From Jiella pacifica (lineage in GTDB: Bacteria > Pseudomonadota > Alphaproteobacteria > Rhizobiales > Rhizobiaceae), in assembly GCF_010500815.1 (NCBI RefSeq), contig NZ_JAAAMG010000023.1, forward strand, positions 30,199 to 94,198: 64,000 nucleotides of DNA, read 5' to 3'. Both the position numbers and the translations under genes were made by a program. Shown here piece after piece: positions 44,794 to 52,780 of the stretch (the stretch's first letter is position 1; every line of letters starts with the position of its first letter). The notes under the pieces are model-generated. The model was not told the DNA's origin and did not search any database. It saw only the letters and a program-made list of their open reading frames with translations.

Positions 44794-44941
44794 GCGCGGG
44801 GCAACGGCGATTGTGAGGCCCTCGCTGGGGCGCGGTTACAGCCCGGCTATGTCTGCGAAAAATCGCTCCGGTGAGGGCATGAAACGGAAAGAGCGCAGAG
44901 CCGGTTGCCCGCTCCGCGCCCTTCTCGGCGATTAGTCCGGA

Positions 44942-45217
44942 TCAGTGATTGCGGAGCGCCTTGATCAGCGCGTCTTTCGACATCTCCGAACGCCCATCGA
45001 TGCCGATCTCCTGGGCGCGCTCGTATAGCTCGTCCTTGGTCCACTCTTCGTAGGGTGGCGACTTGCCGCCTGCCTGGGAGGGATGCATGTCGGGATTGGC
45101 CTTGGCGTTGGAGATCCGCGCCGCCTTTTCCTTCGAATTGCCCTGTTCCCGCAATTCCTCGTAGAGGTCGGGATCCTTCAGCTGCGGGGGAGAGCTGCTG
45201 CTTGACTGCTTAGCCAT
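44942..45217 (-). CDS. Small Rho-N (SAP-like) domain protein
   Basis: 91 residues from the ATG at 45217. A disordered, charged start (Lys/Gln/Ser-rich; 'DLYEELREQGNSKEKAARISNAKA') is followed by a C-terminal Rho termination factor N-terminal-like helical fold ('YEEWTKDELYERAQEIGIDGRSEMSKDALIKALRNH'). Such proteins are frequent in Rhizobiales, often in stress regulons, and may bind nucleic acid. I infer rather than see that function. Confidence 0.82.
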   Translation of the reverse strand: MAKQSSSSSPPQLKDPDLYEELREQGNSKEKAARISNAKANPDMHPSQAGGKSPPYEEWTKDELYERAQEIGIDGRSEMSKDALIKALRNH

Positions 45218-45287
45218 CGTCATTCCTCCGATCGAGAGTGTCACGTCAGAAAAATCGCATGGGTTCGCCGGGCATCTGTCCCCGCGA

Positions 45288-45323
45288 GAGGGCCGGCAGG
45301 AGAGCGTACTCCTGCCGGCCCTC
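45288..45323 (-). terminator. Long perfect hairpin after the small membrane protein gene
   Basis: GAGGGCCGGCAGGAG (45288-45302) pairs perfectly with CTCCTGCCGGCCCTC (45309-45323), 15 bp with a 6-nt loop, 8 bp after the 45332-45598 gene ends. There is no adjacent T tract on the minus strand, so it is a probable but atypical terminator. Confidence 0.6.
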
Positions 45324-45331
45324 GCGGATGA

Positions 45332-45598
45332 TCACTGAGAATTGCCGCCGGCACCCGTCGTTCCGCCGGCATCGGGTGAAACCACGGTCTCGTCGTTGGT
45401 GTTCGCCTCGGTCTGGGGAGGCGCAGTCTCCGTGGACGTCTCGCCGGCATTGTCGAGCGACGAATCAGGCTGGCTTGCGCCGTAGATCTGCATGCCGACG
45501 AACACCACGGCACACAACGCCAGTGCGACGATCAGGATCATGAGGACGGGAGTGCCGCGGCGGCCTTGCTTTGCGCGGTCTTCGTCGAGTTTGGTCAC
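45332..45598 (-). CDS. Small single-pass membrane protein, unknown
   Basis: 88 residues from a GTG at 45598, preceded by GGAAGGAAG; an ATG at 45631 would add 11 residues. A basic N terminus (TKLDEDRAKQGRRGTPV) and one membrane helix (LMILIVALALCAVVFVGMQIYG) lead to a Thr/Glu/Asn-rich, probably disordered periplasmic tail ending in Gly/Asn. No family recognised. It sits among stress-associated genes and may belong to them. Confidence 0.7.
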   Translation of the reverse strand: MTKLDEDRAKQGRRGTPVLMILIVALALCAVVFVGMQIYGASQPDSSLDNAGETSTETAPPQTEANTNDETVVSPDAGGTTGAGGNSQ

Positions 45599-45887
45599 GC
45601 GATGCTTCCTTCCAATTTCGTTGGACGGCAATCGAAATGATTCCGTTGCCCGCCATGGTGATTTCGAGCGCAGACCGCGTCTGCCGCGCCGCCCTAACCG
45701 CCCCGCGAGAATTGCTTTGAAGAGAGGGGGAAGCGGGCGGCGCGCTCATCGAGCGCCTGCGCGGCGTCGCCTGATCGAAATCAACGTCAATCATGAGAAA
45801 AACGCGGCAGGCGAGGAGCCGTTCCCGCGAACCCAGACGGGCGGCGCCGAATCTTTTCGGTCGCGCCTCGTCTTGCCGGGCAGCAGC

Positions 45888-46340
45888 TTAGAAGTCGCTG
45901 CTTCCCCGTGTCCGCCAGGAGTCGAACGCGCGCCACACCGCCCAACCCACCGCACCGGCGACCGGCACGAACAGGAGCTTCTTGTTGCGCTTTGCCGACT
46001 GGAACAGCAGCGGCGCGTTCGACAGGGCCGCGACTCCCGCAATCGATGCGATGTCACGCTGCAGCCGGTCGTCCGCGCGCTTGCGCGGCGGGCGGCGGAC
46101 GATCACCGTGGCGATCCATGTCAGGAGAATGAGAACGAGGAAAAAGCCCGCAAAGCCCAATGCGGCGGCGAGGGGGCCATAGAGCCACGCCACCCAAACG
46201 TAAAGCGCCGTCATCAGATAGGCGATCATCAGCAGCGCGAAGACAGCCATGGCGAGGTAAAGGACGACCAACCGGCGCATGCGGGCGACATAGACGCCCG
46301 CTTCGCCGGTCACCAGCTTGGCGACGAGTTGCCAGACCAT
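45888..46340 (-). CDS. Holin-X-like (phage holin superfamily III) membrane protein
   Basis: 150 residues. Two adjacent membrane helices form a hairpin ('LVVLYLAMAVFALLMIAYLMTALYVWVAWLYGPLAAALGFAGFFLVLILLTWIATVIV'), followed by a basic cytoplasmic segment and a short hydrophobic stretch near the C terminus. The layout matches the 'putative Holin-X' proteins that commonly travel with DUF883 genes. It lies 6 bp downstream of the DUF883 gene in the same unit, so presumably under the same stress promoter. Confidence 0.75.
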   Translation of the reverse strand: MVWQLVAKLVTGEAGVYVARMRRLVVLYLAMAVFALLMIAYLMTALYVWVAWLYGPLAAALGFAGFFLVLILLTWIATVIVRRPPRKRADDRLQRDIASIAGVAALSNAPLLFQSAKRNKKLLFVPVAGAVGWAVWRAFDSWRTRGSSDF

Positions 46341-46346
46341 CGCGCC

Positions 46347-46742
46347 TTACCGGAAGAGACGAGCGTAGAGATAGCCGATACCCGCAGCGATCAGCACACT
46401 CTTGATAGGCTCGGCCCGGATCCGCTCGGTTACGTCCTCCTCGAGGTCGGAAGCGGCATCCTGTGCCTGCCTGAGATAGGCCTCGCCCCGCTGGCGCACG
46501 TCGTCGCGAAGAGCGGAGGCCTGGCGGCGAACGTCTTCGGCGCCATGGGTGGCGAGGCTCCTCACCGCGTCCGACAGCGAAGACACGTCTTCGCGCAGGC
46601 GACTCAGCTGCTCTTCGACGCTCGCCCGATCGGCCTGGGTCTTCGGGTCGTGGCCCGGCGTCTGTGCGCCAGAGGCGGCACCCGAAGTGCCGGCCGCACC
46701 GCCGCCCGGGATGTTGGGGTTGTTCGCCATGTTGTCGCTCAT
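46347..46742 (-). CDS. DUF883-family (ElaB/YqjD-like) inner-membrane protein
   Basis: 131 residues. A Gly/Ala-rich start, a long amphipathic coiled-coil (about 40-110, 'SVEEQLSRLREDVSSLSDAVRSL...') and the diagnostic C-terminal tail 'ERIRAEPIKSVLIAAGIGYLYARLFR', one membrane helix. ElaB/YqjD proteins are stationary-phase, ribosome-associated tail-anchored proteins. Operon with the Holin-X-like gene. A predicted EcfG promoter starts 93 bp upstream. Confidence 0.88.
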   Translation of the reverse strand: MSDNMANNPNIPGGGAAGTSGAASGAQTPGHDPKTQADRASVEEQLSRLREDVSSLSDAVRSLATHGAEDVRRQASALRDDVRQRGEAYLRQAQDAASDLEEDVTERIRAEPIKSVLIAAGIGYLYARLFR

Positions 46743-46834
46743 CGATCGGTCCGTTCGTATCTTCTGGATTGCTGGTTGGCCGAGCCGTGCAAGGCCGTTC
46801 GGTGGGGTGGGCTGGCCGTTCGTACCCTCGCAGT

Positions 46835-46859
46835 AACCCCGGCGTCCGTCGTCGGTTCC
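46835..46859 (-). promoter_or_regulatory. Predicted EcfG promoter of the DUF883-Holin-X unit
   Basis: Minus strand: GGAAC (46859-46855), a 16-nt spacer, GGTT (46838-46835). It points at the DUF883 start at 46742 and lies just downstream of the ecfG stop. Confidence 0.6.
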
Positions 46860-46874
46860 GTCATGGCGACCGCC

Positions 46875-47426
46875 TCAGGCAGCGGGCGCCACACCAATGA
46901 TCTGCGAGGAGATCGAATCGGGTCCGTAATCGCCGTCGCCTTCGACCCCGAGGATCTCGGCGATGCGCGTGCGAGCCCGCGAAACCCGGCTCTTGATCGT
47001 ACCGACGGCGCATTTGCAGATTTCCGCAGCTTCCTCGTAGGAAAAGCCGGACGCGCCGATCAGGATCAGCGCTTCACGCTGGTCGTCCGGGAGCATCTCG
47101 AGGGCTCTGCGGAAGTCCTGGAGGTCGAGGTGACCCTGCTGTTCGGGATGGCCGGCGAGCTGCATCGCATGGATGCCGTCGACGTCCTGCACCTCGCGCC
47201 CCTTCTTGCGCATCTGAGTGTAGAACTCGTTGCGCAGAATGGTGAAGAGCCACGCCTTCATGTTTGTACCCGGCTGGAAGGTATGCTGCTTGTCCCAGGC
47301 CTTGACGAGGGTTTCCTGAACGAGGTCGTCGGCGCGGTCGAACGAACCGGTCAACGAGGTGGCGAAAGCCCTCAGATTCGGGATGATCGTGATGAGTTCC
47401 TTGCGGAAATCGAATTGCGCGCTCAT
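46875..47426 (-). CDS. ecfG: ECF sigma factor EcfG (general stress response)
   Basis: 183 residues from the ATG at 47426; an ATG at 47438 adds 4. Region 2 ('ADDLVQETLVKAWDKQHTFQPGTNMKAWLFTILRNEFYTQMRKKGREVQDVDG') and region 4 ('LPDDQREALILIGASGFSYEEAAEICKCAVGTIKSRVSRARTRIAEILG') match the EcfG/ECF15 group. It directs RNA polymerase to GGAAC-type promoters when NepR is titrated by phosphorylated PhyR. Directly downstream of nepR, 8 bp apart. Confidence 0.96.
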   Translation of the reverse strand: MSAQFDFRKELITIIPNLRAFATSLTGSFDRADDLVQETLVKAWDKQHTFQPGTNMKAWLFTILRNEFYTQMRKKGREVQDVDGIHAMQLAGHPEQQGHLDLQDFRRALEMLPDDQREALILIGASGFSYEEAAEICKCAVGTIKSRVSRARTRIAEILGVEGDGDYGPDSISSQIIGVAPAA

Positions 47427-47434
47427 GGGCGGAA

Positions 47435-47653
47435 TCACTCCCGATCGTTCTTCTTGGACGCCGTTTCCGCTTCATCCAGCGCATCGAGCAGACTCAGGAA
47501 TCGGTCAGGAACGGGCTCGCTTGCAACGTCGTCGTAGTAGGCTTTCAACTGCTTGCCGATCGCGGTGTTGATACCGAGCCCCGATGGCTGCTGCTGCGAT
47601 CTTTGGGTGTTGCCCGTCTGCAATTTCTTGTCCTCAGTTTCGCGATCGCTCAT
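47435..47653 (-). CDS. nepR: Anti-sigma factor NepR
   Basis: 72 residues. The NepR core 'GINTAIGKQLKAYYDDVASEPVPDRFLSLLDALDEAE' is flanked by disordered charged ends. NepR binds EcfG in unstressed cells and the sigma-like domain of PhyR-P under stress. First gene of nepR-ecfG, divergent from phyR as in most Rhizobiales. Confidence 0.96.
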   Translation of the reverse strand: MSDRETEDKKLQTGNTQRSQQQPSGLGINTAIGKQLKAYYDDVASEPVPDRFLSLLDALDEAETASKKNDRE

Positions 47654-47850
47654 CGACCGTTCCGATACTCTGTCTTGCCGCCCGGGAAGCGACGCATGTG
47701 AATGGAAAGGCTCATCTCAAATCCGCTTTTGTCGACGACTTGGGGTGAGAGATAAAACGGCGATGCCATCCCGCAAGCCGCAGCCGCGTCGGCATGGCCA
47801 ATTTTTGACCGGGCCTTCACAGCGCACGACAACTGTCCCATCTAGACGAG

Positions 47851-47875
47851 AACTCGCGGCAAGCGTGCTTGTTCC
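47851..47875 (-). promoter_or_regulatory. Predicted EcfG promoter of nepR-ecfG (autoregulation)
   Basis: Minus strand: GGAAC (47875-47871), a 16-nt spacer, AGTT (47854-47851). It lies in the phyR/nepR divergent region about 200 bp before the nepR start, implying a long 5' leader. Positive autoregulation by EcfG is the rule in this system. Confidence 0.6.
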
Positions 47876-47949
47876 TTGTCGGAATCGCCTTTGCCGCCGA
47901 GCTCGTCACCACATAGTCGTCTTGTCCACGGGACAGGAGGGGAGCCTAA

Positions 47950-48744
47950 ATGTCGATGTCATCCCGCATAGCGCCGCATATTCCATACCTGCGCCGCTAT
48001 TCTCGGGCGCTAACGGGGTCGCAGTCGAGCGGCGATGCCTATGTCGCAGCCGTGCTCGAGACACTGATCGCCGATCCGTCGCTGTTTCCGGAAGATCAGT
48101 CCCCTCGTATTTCCCTGTATAAGTTGTTTTCCTCGCTCTGGCAGTCGCTGGAGGTGAACGTCCGCGAAGATGCTCCGACTTCCGCCTGGGAGGAGCGCGC
48201 GGCCAAGAACCTCAAGGCGATCGCGCCGCTTCCCCGGCAGGCCTTCCTGCTGGTTGCCGTCGAGGGATTCACCAGCGAGGAGGCGGCGTTGATCCTCAGC
48301 GTCGACCAGACCCGTTTCTCGGAGATGATCGATCAGGCAAGTTCGGACATCGGGCGCCAGGTCTCGACCGACATCATGATCATCGAGGACGAGCCGCTGA
48401 TCGCGATGGATATCGAACAGATGGTCGAGAGCCTCGGCCACAAGGTGACCGGCATCGCCCGGACCCACAAGGAGGCGATAGCCCTCTTCGAGAACCAGAA
48501 TCCTGGGATGGTTCTCGCCGACATCCAGCTCGCCGACGGAAGTTCCGGCATCGACGCCGTGAACGAGATCCTTTCGAAAGTCTCCGTTCCGGTGATCTTC
48601 ATCACCGCCTTCCCGGAGCGGTTGTTGACCGGTGAGCGGCCGGAGCCGACGTTCCTGGTGACCAAGCCGTTCAACCCCGACATGGTCAAGGCATTGATCA
48701 GTCAGGCTTTGTTCTTCGAGAACGACAGCCGGGCGGCGGCGTAG
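47950..48744 (+). CDS. phyR: Anti-anti-sigma response regulator PhyR
   Basis: 264 residues. An N-terminal sigma-factor-like domain (about 1-135, no DNA-binding function) is followed by a C-terminal receiver with acidic pair Glu146/Asp147, phosphoacceptor Asp191, Thr219 and Lys239. The 'FITAFPERLLTGERPEP' segment is the FATGUY-type receiver signature. When phosphorylated it sequesters NepR and frees EcfG. Divergent from nepR. Its own promoter is not obvious; only a weak GGAAT match at 47881 is visible. Confidence 0.97.
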   Translation: MSMSSRIAPHIPYLRRYSRALTGSQSSGDAYVAAVLETLIADPSLFPEDQSPRISLYKLFSSLWQSLEVNVREDAPTSAWEERAAKNLKAIAPLPRQAFLLVAVEGFTSEEAALILSVDQTRFSEMIDQASSDIGRQVSTDIMIIEDEPLIAMDIEQMVESLGHKVTGIARTHKEAIALFENQNPGMVLADIQLADGSSGIDAVNEILSKVSVPVIFITAFPERLLTGERPEPTFLVTKPFNPDMVKALISQALFFENDSRAAA

Positions 48745-48822
48745 GCGGTTTCCCGGGCCGGCGTGCCGTGACAATGGCTGCCGGCCGGAGCCGTCGATAC
48801 CGAAAAATCTGGCCGTCAGGTT

Positions 48823-48847
48823 GGAACATGGCTGGCGCGAACGGGTT
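48823..48847 (+). promoter_or_regulatory. Predicted EcfG promoter of the HWE kinase gene
   Basis: GGAAC (48823-48827), a 16-nt spacer, GGTT (48844-48847), located between phyR and the kinase gene and pointing at the kinase. Same spacer length as the other predicted EcfG promoters in this window. Confidence 0.6.
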
Positions 48848-48925
48848 GATCCCTGCTTGGTTGTGAGGACCCGGTCGCGGCTACGGAACAATTCTGGCGG
48901 GGCCTCATTCACCTTCCGTTGAGGT

Positions 48926-50020
48926 ATGTCGACAGACGATGTCGGCAGACGAAAGACATTGGAATTCCATCGGTTTCGCTCTGATCACCCCGCCGGGAGG
49001 ATCGCCACGGGCAGACTGACGTCAAGGTGGTGGTCTCGGTTGATGTTGGGACAGAAAATCTTGCGAGCGATCGAAAATACGGAAATGTCCGTATTCGCCC
49101 AAGATTTGGATCTGCGGTATTCCTGGGTGTCGAATGCCAGTCGATCGTGGCTCGCCGGCGTAAAGGCCGGTCTGAGCGATGACGACATCCTCAGCGGGGC
49201 GGCCGCCGCGCGCTCGATGGAGATGAAGCGCGAGGTTCTGGCGAGCGGCAAGGCCGTCCGCTACGAAATGTCGATCGTCCAGGGAAGCCAGACACGGTGG
49301 TACGACATCTCGGTCGACATCGATCGGGACGATGACGGCGAAGCCTGTGGCGTCATCGGCACATCCTTCGACATCACCGATCAGAAGCGTCGCGAGGAGA
49401 CGCTGAAGACGCTCCTTCGCGAATTGTCGCATCGTTCGAAGAATCTCCTGGCGATCATTCAGAGCCTTGCCAGCCAGACGGCGCGCCACTCACTGACCGT
49501 ACCGGAATTTCTCGTCCGTTTTCGCGGGCGCATCCAGTCGTTGTCCTACTCCCAGGACATCGTCACGGATGCGGATTGGCGGGGAGCGGATCTCGAAAGC
49601 CTGGTGACGACACAGGTCGAGCGCTACGCCCCCGACGGCATGGACCAGATCGAGTTTCGTCCGATCGGCGTCTATCTATCGCCCACCGCCTCCCTTCACG
49701 TCGGCCTCGCCTTGCATGAGCTTGCCGTCAACGCCGCCTCCTATGGTTCGCTGTCGGTGCCGGGCGGCAGGGTGACCATCGGTGCTCACGTCGAAAAGGT
49801 CGGCGACGAGGCCACACTCGTGGTCGTCTGGCAGGAGCGCGGCGGACCGCGCGTCCGGCCCGAGCGCGACGCCCGCTTCGGAACCTCGACATTGGAGCGC
49901 ATCGTGCCGAACGCCGTCGGGGGAGAGGCACGGCTCGAATATCTCCCCGAAGGTATCCGCTACACCCTGACGATTCCCGAAGCCCAGTTCGAGGTCATGC
50001 CGTCCCCCCGCGCAAGCTAG
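48926..50020 (+). CDS. HWE-family sensor histidine kinase (probable PhyR kinase)
   Basis: 364 residues, soluble. A PAS domain (about 45-155, ending 'GVIGTSFDITDQKRRE') precedes the HWE kinase core: phosphoacceptor His169 in 'LLRELSHRSKNLLAIIQSLASQTAR', Glu265/Asn269 in 'LALHELAVNAASYGSLS', and Trp302-Glu304 in 'VVVWQERGG'. Kinases of this family next to phyR phosphorylate PhyR. The start is uncertain: the ATG at 48926 has a poorly spaced GAGG, and an ATG at 49043 (MLGQKIL) begins just before the PAS domain. The sensed signal is unknown; no membrane segment is present. Confidence 0.92.
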   Translation: MSTDDVGRRKTLEFHRFRSDHPAGRIATGRLTSRWWSRLMLGQKILRAIENTEMSVFAQDLDLRYSWVSNASRSWLAGVKAGLSDDDILSGAAAARSMEMKREVLASGKAVRYEMSIVQGSQTRWYDISVDIDRDDDGEACGVIGTSFDITDQKRREETLKTLLRELSHRSKNLLAIIQSLASQTARHSLTVPEFLVRFRGRIQSLSYSQDIVTDADWRGADLESLVTTQVERYAPDGMDQIEFRPIGVYLSPTASLHVGLALHELAVNAASYGSLSVPGGRVTIGAHVEKVGDEATLVVVWQERGGPRVRPERDARFGTSTLERIVPNAVGGEARLEYLPEGIRYTLTIPEAQFEVMPSPRAS

Positions 50021-50363
50021 GTGCACTGCCGGCGCAGGGGGCGTCGGCTATGCTCAAGCCTGCCGCAGCAATCGGCGTTGCGAAGGTCGCGGCGGCCTTC
50101 GGCGGCGCAGGTGCAGTGCTGTGGTCCGGCCATGACGCCTTCCGAAGCAGCAAGGCGCGGCGCCCGCCGTGCCATTCGGACCGGCATCCGGTCTGCCGCT
50201 TCCATCGTCCGGATGCAACGGCTGGTCCCGATTGCCGGATGCATCGAACTCTAATCGACAGACCGCGTGGCAAGCATCTCACGCCAACGTGATACGACCC
50301 TCCACAACTGCGCGGAACCGAAACCATGGTCGAGCCATTCTCCTTCCCAAAGGATAGGTGGTC
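50021..50363 (+). other. Gene-free stretch after the kinase gene
   Basis: 343 bp with several overlapping small open frames in all directions, none with recognisable features or good start sites. It should contain the promoter of the next small gene. A GGAAC at 50314 lacks a matching -10. Confidence 0.4.
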
Positions 50364-50654
50364 ATGGAACACGTCGCTGCATTCATGTTGTTGGTCGGAT
50401 GTTCGGGCGATATCTCCGTCTGCAAGGAAATTCCCGTGCCGGTGCCGGCCTATGAGAGCGTGGCGGAGTGCCGCCAGCAGCTGCCGCTGCAGATCCGCCT
50501 GAGCGGAACGTCGGACAAGCGCGTCCTCGGCGCTTGCAAGGAAGTGTCGGAGGAAGTCTTCCAGCAGTCCGCCACGGTCGACTGGACCGTGTCCCCCGAT
50601 GGCCGCTTGGCGATCAGCTTCGACGCCGAGCCGAGCCTCGTCGCCTCGCGCTGA
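50364..50654 (+). CDS. Small Cys-containing protein, conserved-looking, unknown
   Basis: 96 residues from the ATG at 50364 (GTG at 50358 also possible), with AGGAT upstream. Begins MEHVAAFMLLVGCSGDISVCKEIPVP, with Cys at positions 13, 20, 36 and 64, then a Ser/Val-rich end. It resembles small rhizobial proteins with a 'LVGCS-D-S-C-E-P-P' start, from memory only. The hydrophobic start is short for a signal peptide, so its location is unclear. Function unknown. Confidence 0.7.
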   Translation: MEHVAAFMLLVGCSGDISVCKEIPVPVPAYESVAECRQQLPLQIRLSGTSDKRVLGACKEVSEEVFQQSATVDWTVSPDGRLAISFDAEPSLVASR

Positions 50655-50944
50655 CCTGACGGGCGTTGCAAGCGGTGCGCCGCGTGCTCGGCGCGCGGAT
50701 CATCATGCGACGTAAGTATCGTCGAAATGAAAATCTTCCGCAAAGGGACGGCGATTGCCGACGGGGGAGTCTCAAGCGAGGCGCGCGCCTCTGCGCGCGA
50801 CGAGTGCGGCGACACAGTTTACCCTCCCGCCAACAAATTCCACCTCGTCGGGCATCTCTTGATCTCAAGGGTGGTGACGAAGGCGGCAAAGAGCCTATAA
50901 CAGTCGCCACTGGGGACGTTACAGTGAAACGTGAGAGACTTGCC

Positions 50945-51229
50945 ATGTACCGAAAGATTTCCCTCGCAGCCGTCGCCGTTGCCGCGATGCTTGCAGCTGG
51001 ATGCACGACCGAGGACAGATATACCGGCGGCGGCGCGCTCGCTGGCGGCGCCGTGGGCGCTTTGGCCGGCCAGGCGATCGGCCGCGACACCGGTTCGACG
51101 CTTGCCGGCGCGGCAATCGGTGCCGGCGTCGGCGCTGTCGCTGGTAATGTGATCGGCCGCTCGCAGTCGAACCCGGGATATTGCCGCTACTCCGACGGCA
51201 ACATCTACCGCTGCCCAAGAGGCTATTGA
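50945..51229 (+). CDS. Glycine-zipper lipoprotein
   Basis: 94 residues from the ATG at 50945. A lipoprotein signal (MYRKISLAAVAVAAMLAAGC, lipobox LAAGC) is followed by a glycine-zipper segment ('GGGALAGGAVGALAGQAIGRDTGSTLAGAAIGAGVGAVAGNVIG') and a short tail CRYSDGNIYRCPRGY. Such proteins sit in the outer membrane and are often envelope-stress related. Its C-X-Y...C-P-X-G-Y tail recurs in the next gene. A clear terminator follows. Confidence 0.88.
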   Translation: MYRKISLAAVAVAAMLAAGCTTEDRYTGGGALAGGAVGALAGQAIGRDTGSTLAGAAIGAGVGAVAGNVIGRSQSNPGYCRYSDGNIYRCPRGY

Positions 51230-51300
51230 TCGCTTCGTCGCCAGCACTTTTCGAGGAGCAGGTCTCCTCGAAGGGCGGCTGACCGACGATGGAAACTGGA

Positions 51301-51324
51301 ACCCCGCCTCTCGGCGGGGTTTTT
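51301..51324 (+). terminator. Terminator of glycine-zipper lipoprotein gene
   Basis: ACCCCGCC and GGCGGGGT (51301-51308/51313-51320) form a perfect stem with a TCTC loop, followed by TTTT. 72 bp after the stop codon. Confidence 0.9.
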
Positions 51325-51481
51325 GTGCGGCTCGATGACGGCGAAAATGGCAGCGATGGCGACAGGCCGAGAGTTCTCCACCGACCAAGCGGGGTCCCTT
51401 TCCGGCGGATCGAGATCGTGCGATGCGCCATCCCGAGCACGCCAGGCGCCACCGGTTTCCTGGCGCCGGTTTGGCGCCGGC

Positions 51482-51739
51482 ATGGCGTTCCTCTCCTTGT
51501 CGTTCGTCGCGGGCTGTACCAGCGGCAGTGGCCCGCTGCCGCCGGTATTCGGTGCCGTCTTCGGTCTCGAGAACGCCGAGAGCACGCGCTTTCGCTCCGG
51601 CAAGATCCCGGAGACGACCCCGGGGCCCGAAGACACGGTTCTCGGTCTTGCGGCCAATTCGCCCGGCCAGTGCGTTTATCGCCGGGCCGGCGGCAGCCGG
51701 CGTTTCATCGCTGGGTGCCCGGAGGGCTACGACGTCTGA
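51482..51739 (+). CDS. Small putative lipoprotein with CPxGY tail
   Basis: 85 residues from the ATG at 51482. Begins MAFLSLSFVAGCTSGSG, giving a lipobox FVAGC. A Gly/Pro-rich middle leads to the tail 'CVYRRAGGSRRFIAGCPEGYDV', echoing the preceding lipoprotein. The frame is open further upstream to 51323, but that part overlaps the terminator and has no family features. The signal peptide is short and lacks basic residues unless a start further upstream is used. Role unknown. Confidence 0.6.
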   Translation: MAFLSLSFVAGCTSGSGPLPPVFGAVFGLENAESTRFRSGKIPETTPGPEDTVLGLAANSPGQCVYRRAGGSRRFIAGCPEGYDV

Positions 51740-51805
51740 GGCTGACCCGATTGTAGCGAACCGCGAGCCGGCCGCGTCCGAGAGCCGGGCGGTCATCGCC
51801 GCCGG

Positions 51806-52576
51806 TCATTTTTTGACGAGTTCGACGAACGCCTTCCGGTAGCCGCCTTCACCCGCCGGGTCGGAGCGGAATTCGATCCGGATCGTTCGATCCTTCCTGA
51901 CGAGTTCGAAGCCGCGGCGATCGACCGTGGCGATGCACCAGCCGGTCGAATCCTCGCCGTTCATGGTCGCCAATGTGTCGACCGCGTCGGCATGATCCTC
52001 GTTCATATGGTCGCGGGCGCGAATTGCCGCAGCGGGCAGCACCGCGCTCGGCTCGTCGAGAACGTCGGATGCCACGAACTCGAAAGCCTGGCCGAACCCG
52101 CCATTGAGGAACGCTCCCTCGGGTTCGAGGCAAAGGAAGCGGAAGTCGGGAAAGTCGACATAAAGCTCCGCCTTCGGATGGCGGCAGAGAAAACGTTCCC
52201 GGATCGCCTCTCCTTCGCTGGAATTCTTGTCCACAGGGCGTGCTGTGGCGAACACCGTCATGCGCGGATGGGCGAGGGGGTCTCCTTTGCCGGCGCGCCC
52301 GACGAGCAGCGAGCACCGCCCGTCCGCCGTGAGGGCTTCGGCATGAAGCGACAGGCCGGACACGAGGATGACCGGCCGCCCGACGAAATCAGTTGCGACG
52401 AGCGTCCGGCTGGCGGCGGGCCATCCGTCGCTCGGCCGCAGGACGGCGAGCGAAGCGTCCCGAGCGGTGCGCAGCAGCATACGTGCGAGCAGCCGAGCGT
52501 TGTCGTCGACGGGGCGAAGCACACTGCTCGCAGGCGTGCTTGCAGGTTCGGCACTGGGTCCGTTACGTTCGGCCAT
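51806..52576 (-). CDS. HugZ-like heme/FMN-binding split-barrel protein with DUF2470
   Basis: 256 residues. The N-terminal pyridoxamine-phosphate-oxidase-like split barrel ('ARMLLRTARDASLAVLRPSDGWPAASRTLVATDFVGRPVILVSGLSLHAEAL', 'CSLLVGRAGKGDPLAHPRMTVFATA') is fused to a C-terminal DUF2470 domain with 'RDHMNEDHADAVDTLA'. HugZ-type members degrade heme in some pathogens; others have unknown substrates. No heme uptake genes adjoin. Monocistronic on the minus strand; divergent from mrp. Confidence 0.85.
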   Translation of the reverse strand: MAERNGPSAEPASTPASSVLRPVDDNARLLARMLLRTARDASLAVLRPSDGWPAASRTLVATDFVGRPVILVSGLSLHAEALTADGRCSLLVGRAGKGDPLAHPRMTVFATARPVDKNSSEGEAIRERFLCRHPKAELYVDFPDFRFLCLEPEGAFLNGGFGQAFEFVASDVLDEPSAVLPAAAIRARDHMNEDHADAVDTLATMNGEDSTGWCIATVDRRGFELVRKDRTIRIEFRSDPAGEGGYRKAFVELVKK

Positions 52577-52780
52577 GGTCCTGTCGGCGCTCCGCTTTCG
52601 TCACATCGCGCGGCGGGGTCTCTGCCAACGTGGCGGGCGCCTGCGACGGACGGGAATGTAACCGGCCGGCGCGAAAAGCCAATTCACACCGATTGCGGAT
52701 CGGCACGCGTTTTTCTTGGACGATCGGGGCAGGGCGCGATATCTGGCCGAAAACATACGACATTCGTGGAGTTCCAGGTT

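Noticed and set aside
47881..47907. Possible EcfG promoter for phyR (GGAAT ... CGTC)
   Set aside because: Both boxes are imperfect and the spacing is 18; too weak to call.
50314..50340. GGAAC upstream of the small Cys protein
   Set aside because: No GTT-type -10 element at 16 or 17 nt.
51298..51321. GGAAC followed by GGTT, resembling an EcfG promoter before the second lipoprotein
   Set aside because: It coincides exactly with a rho-independent terminator (ACCCCGCC/GGCGGGGT plus T run) and the spacing is 15, so the match is a by-product of the hairpin.
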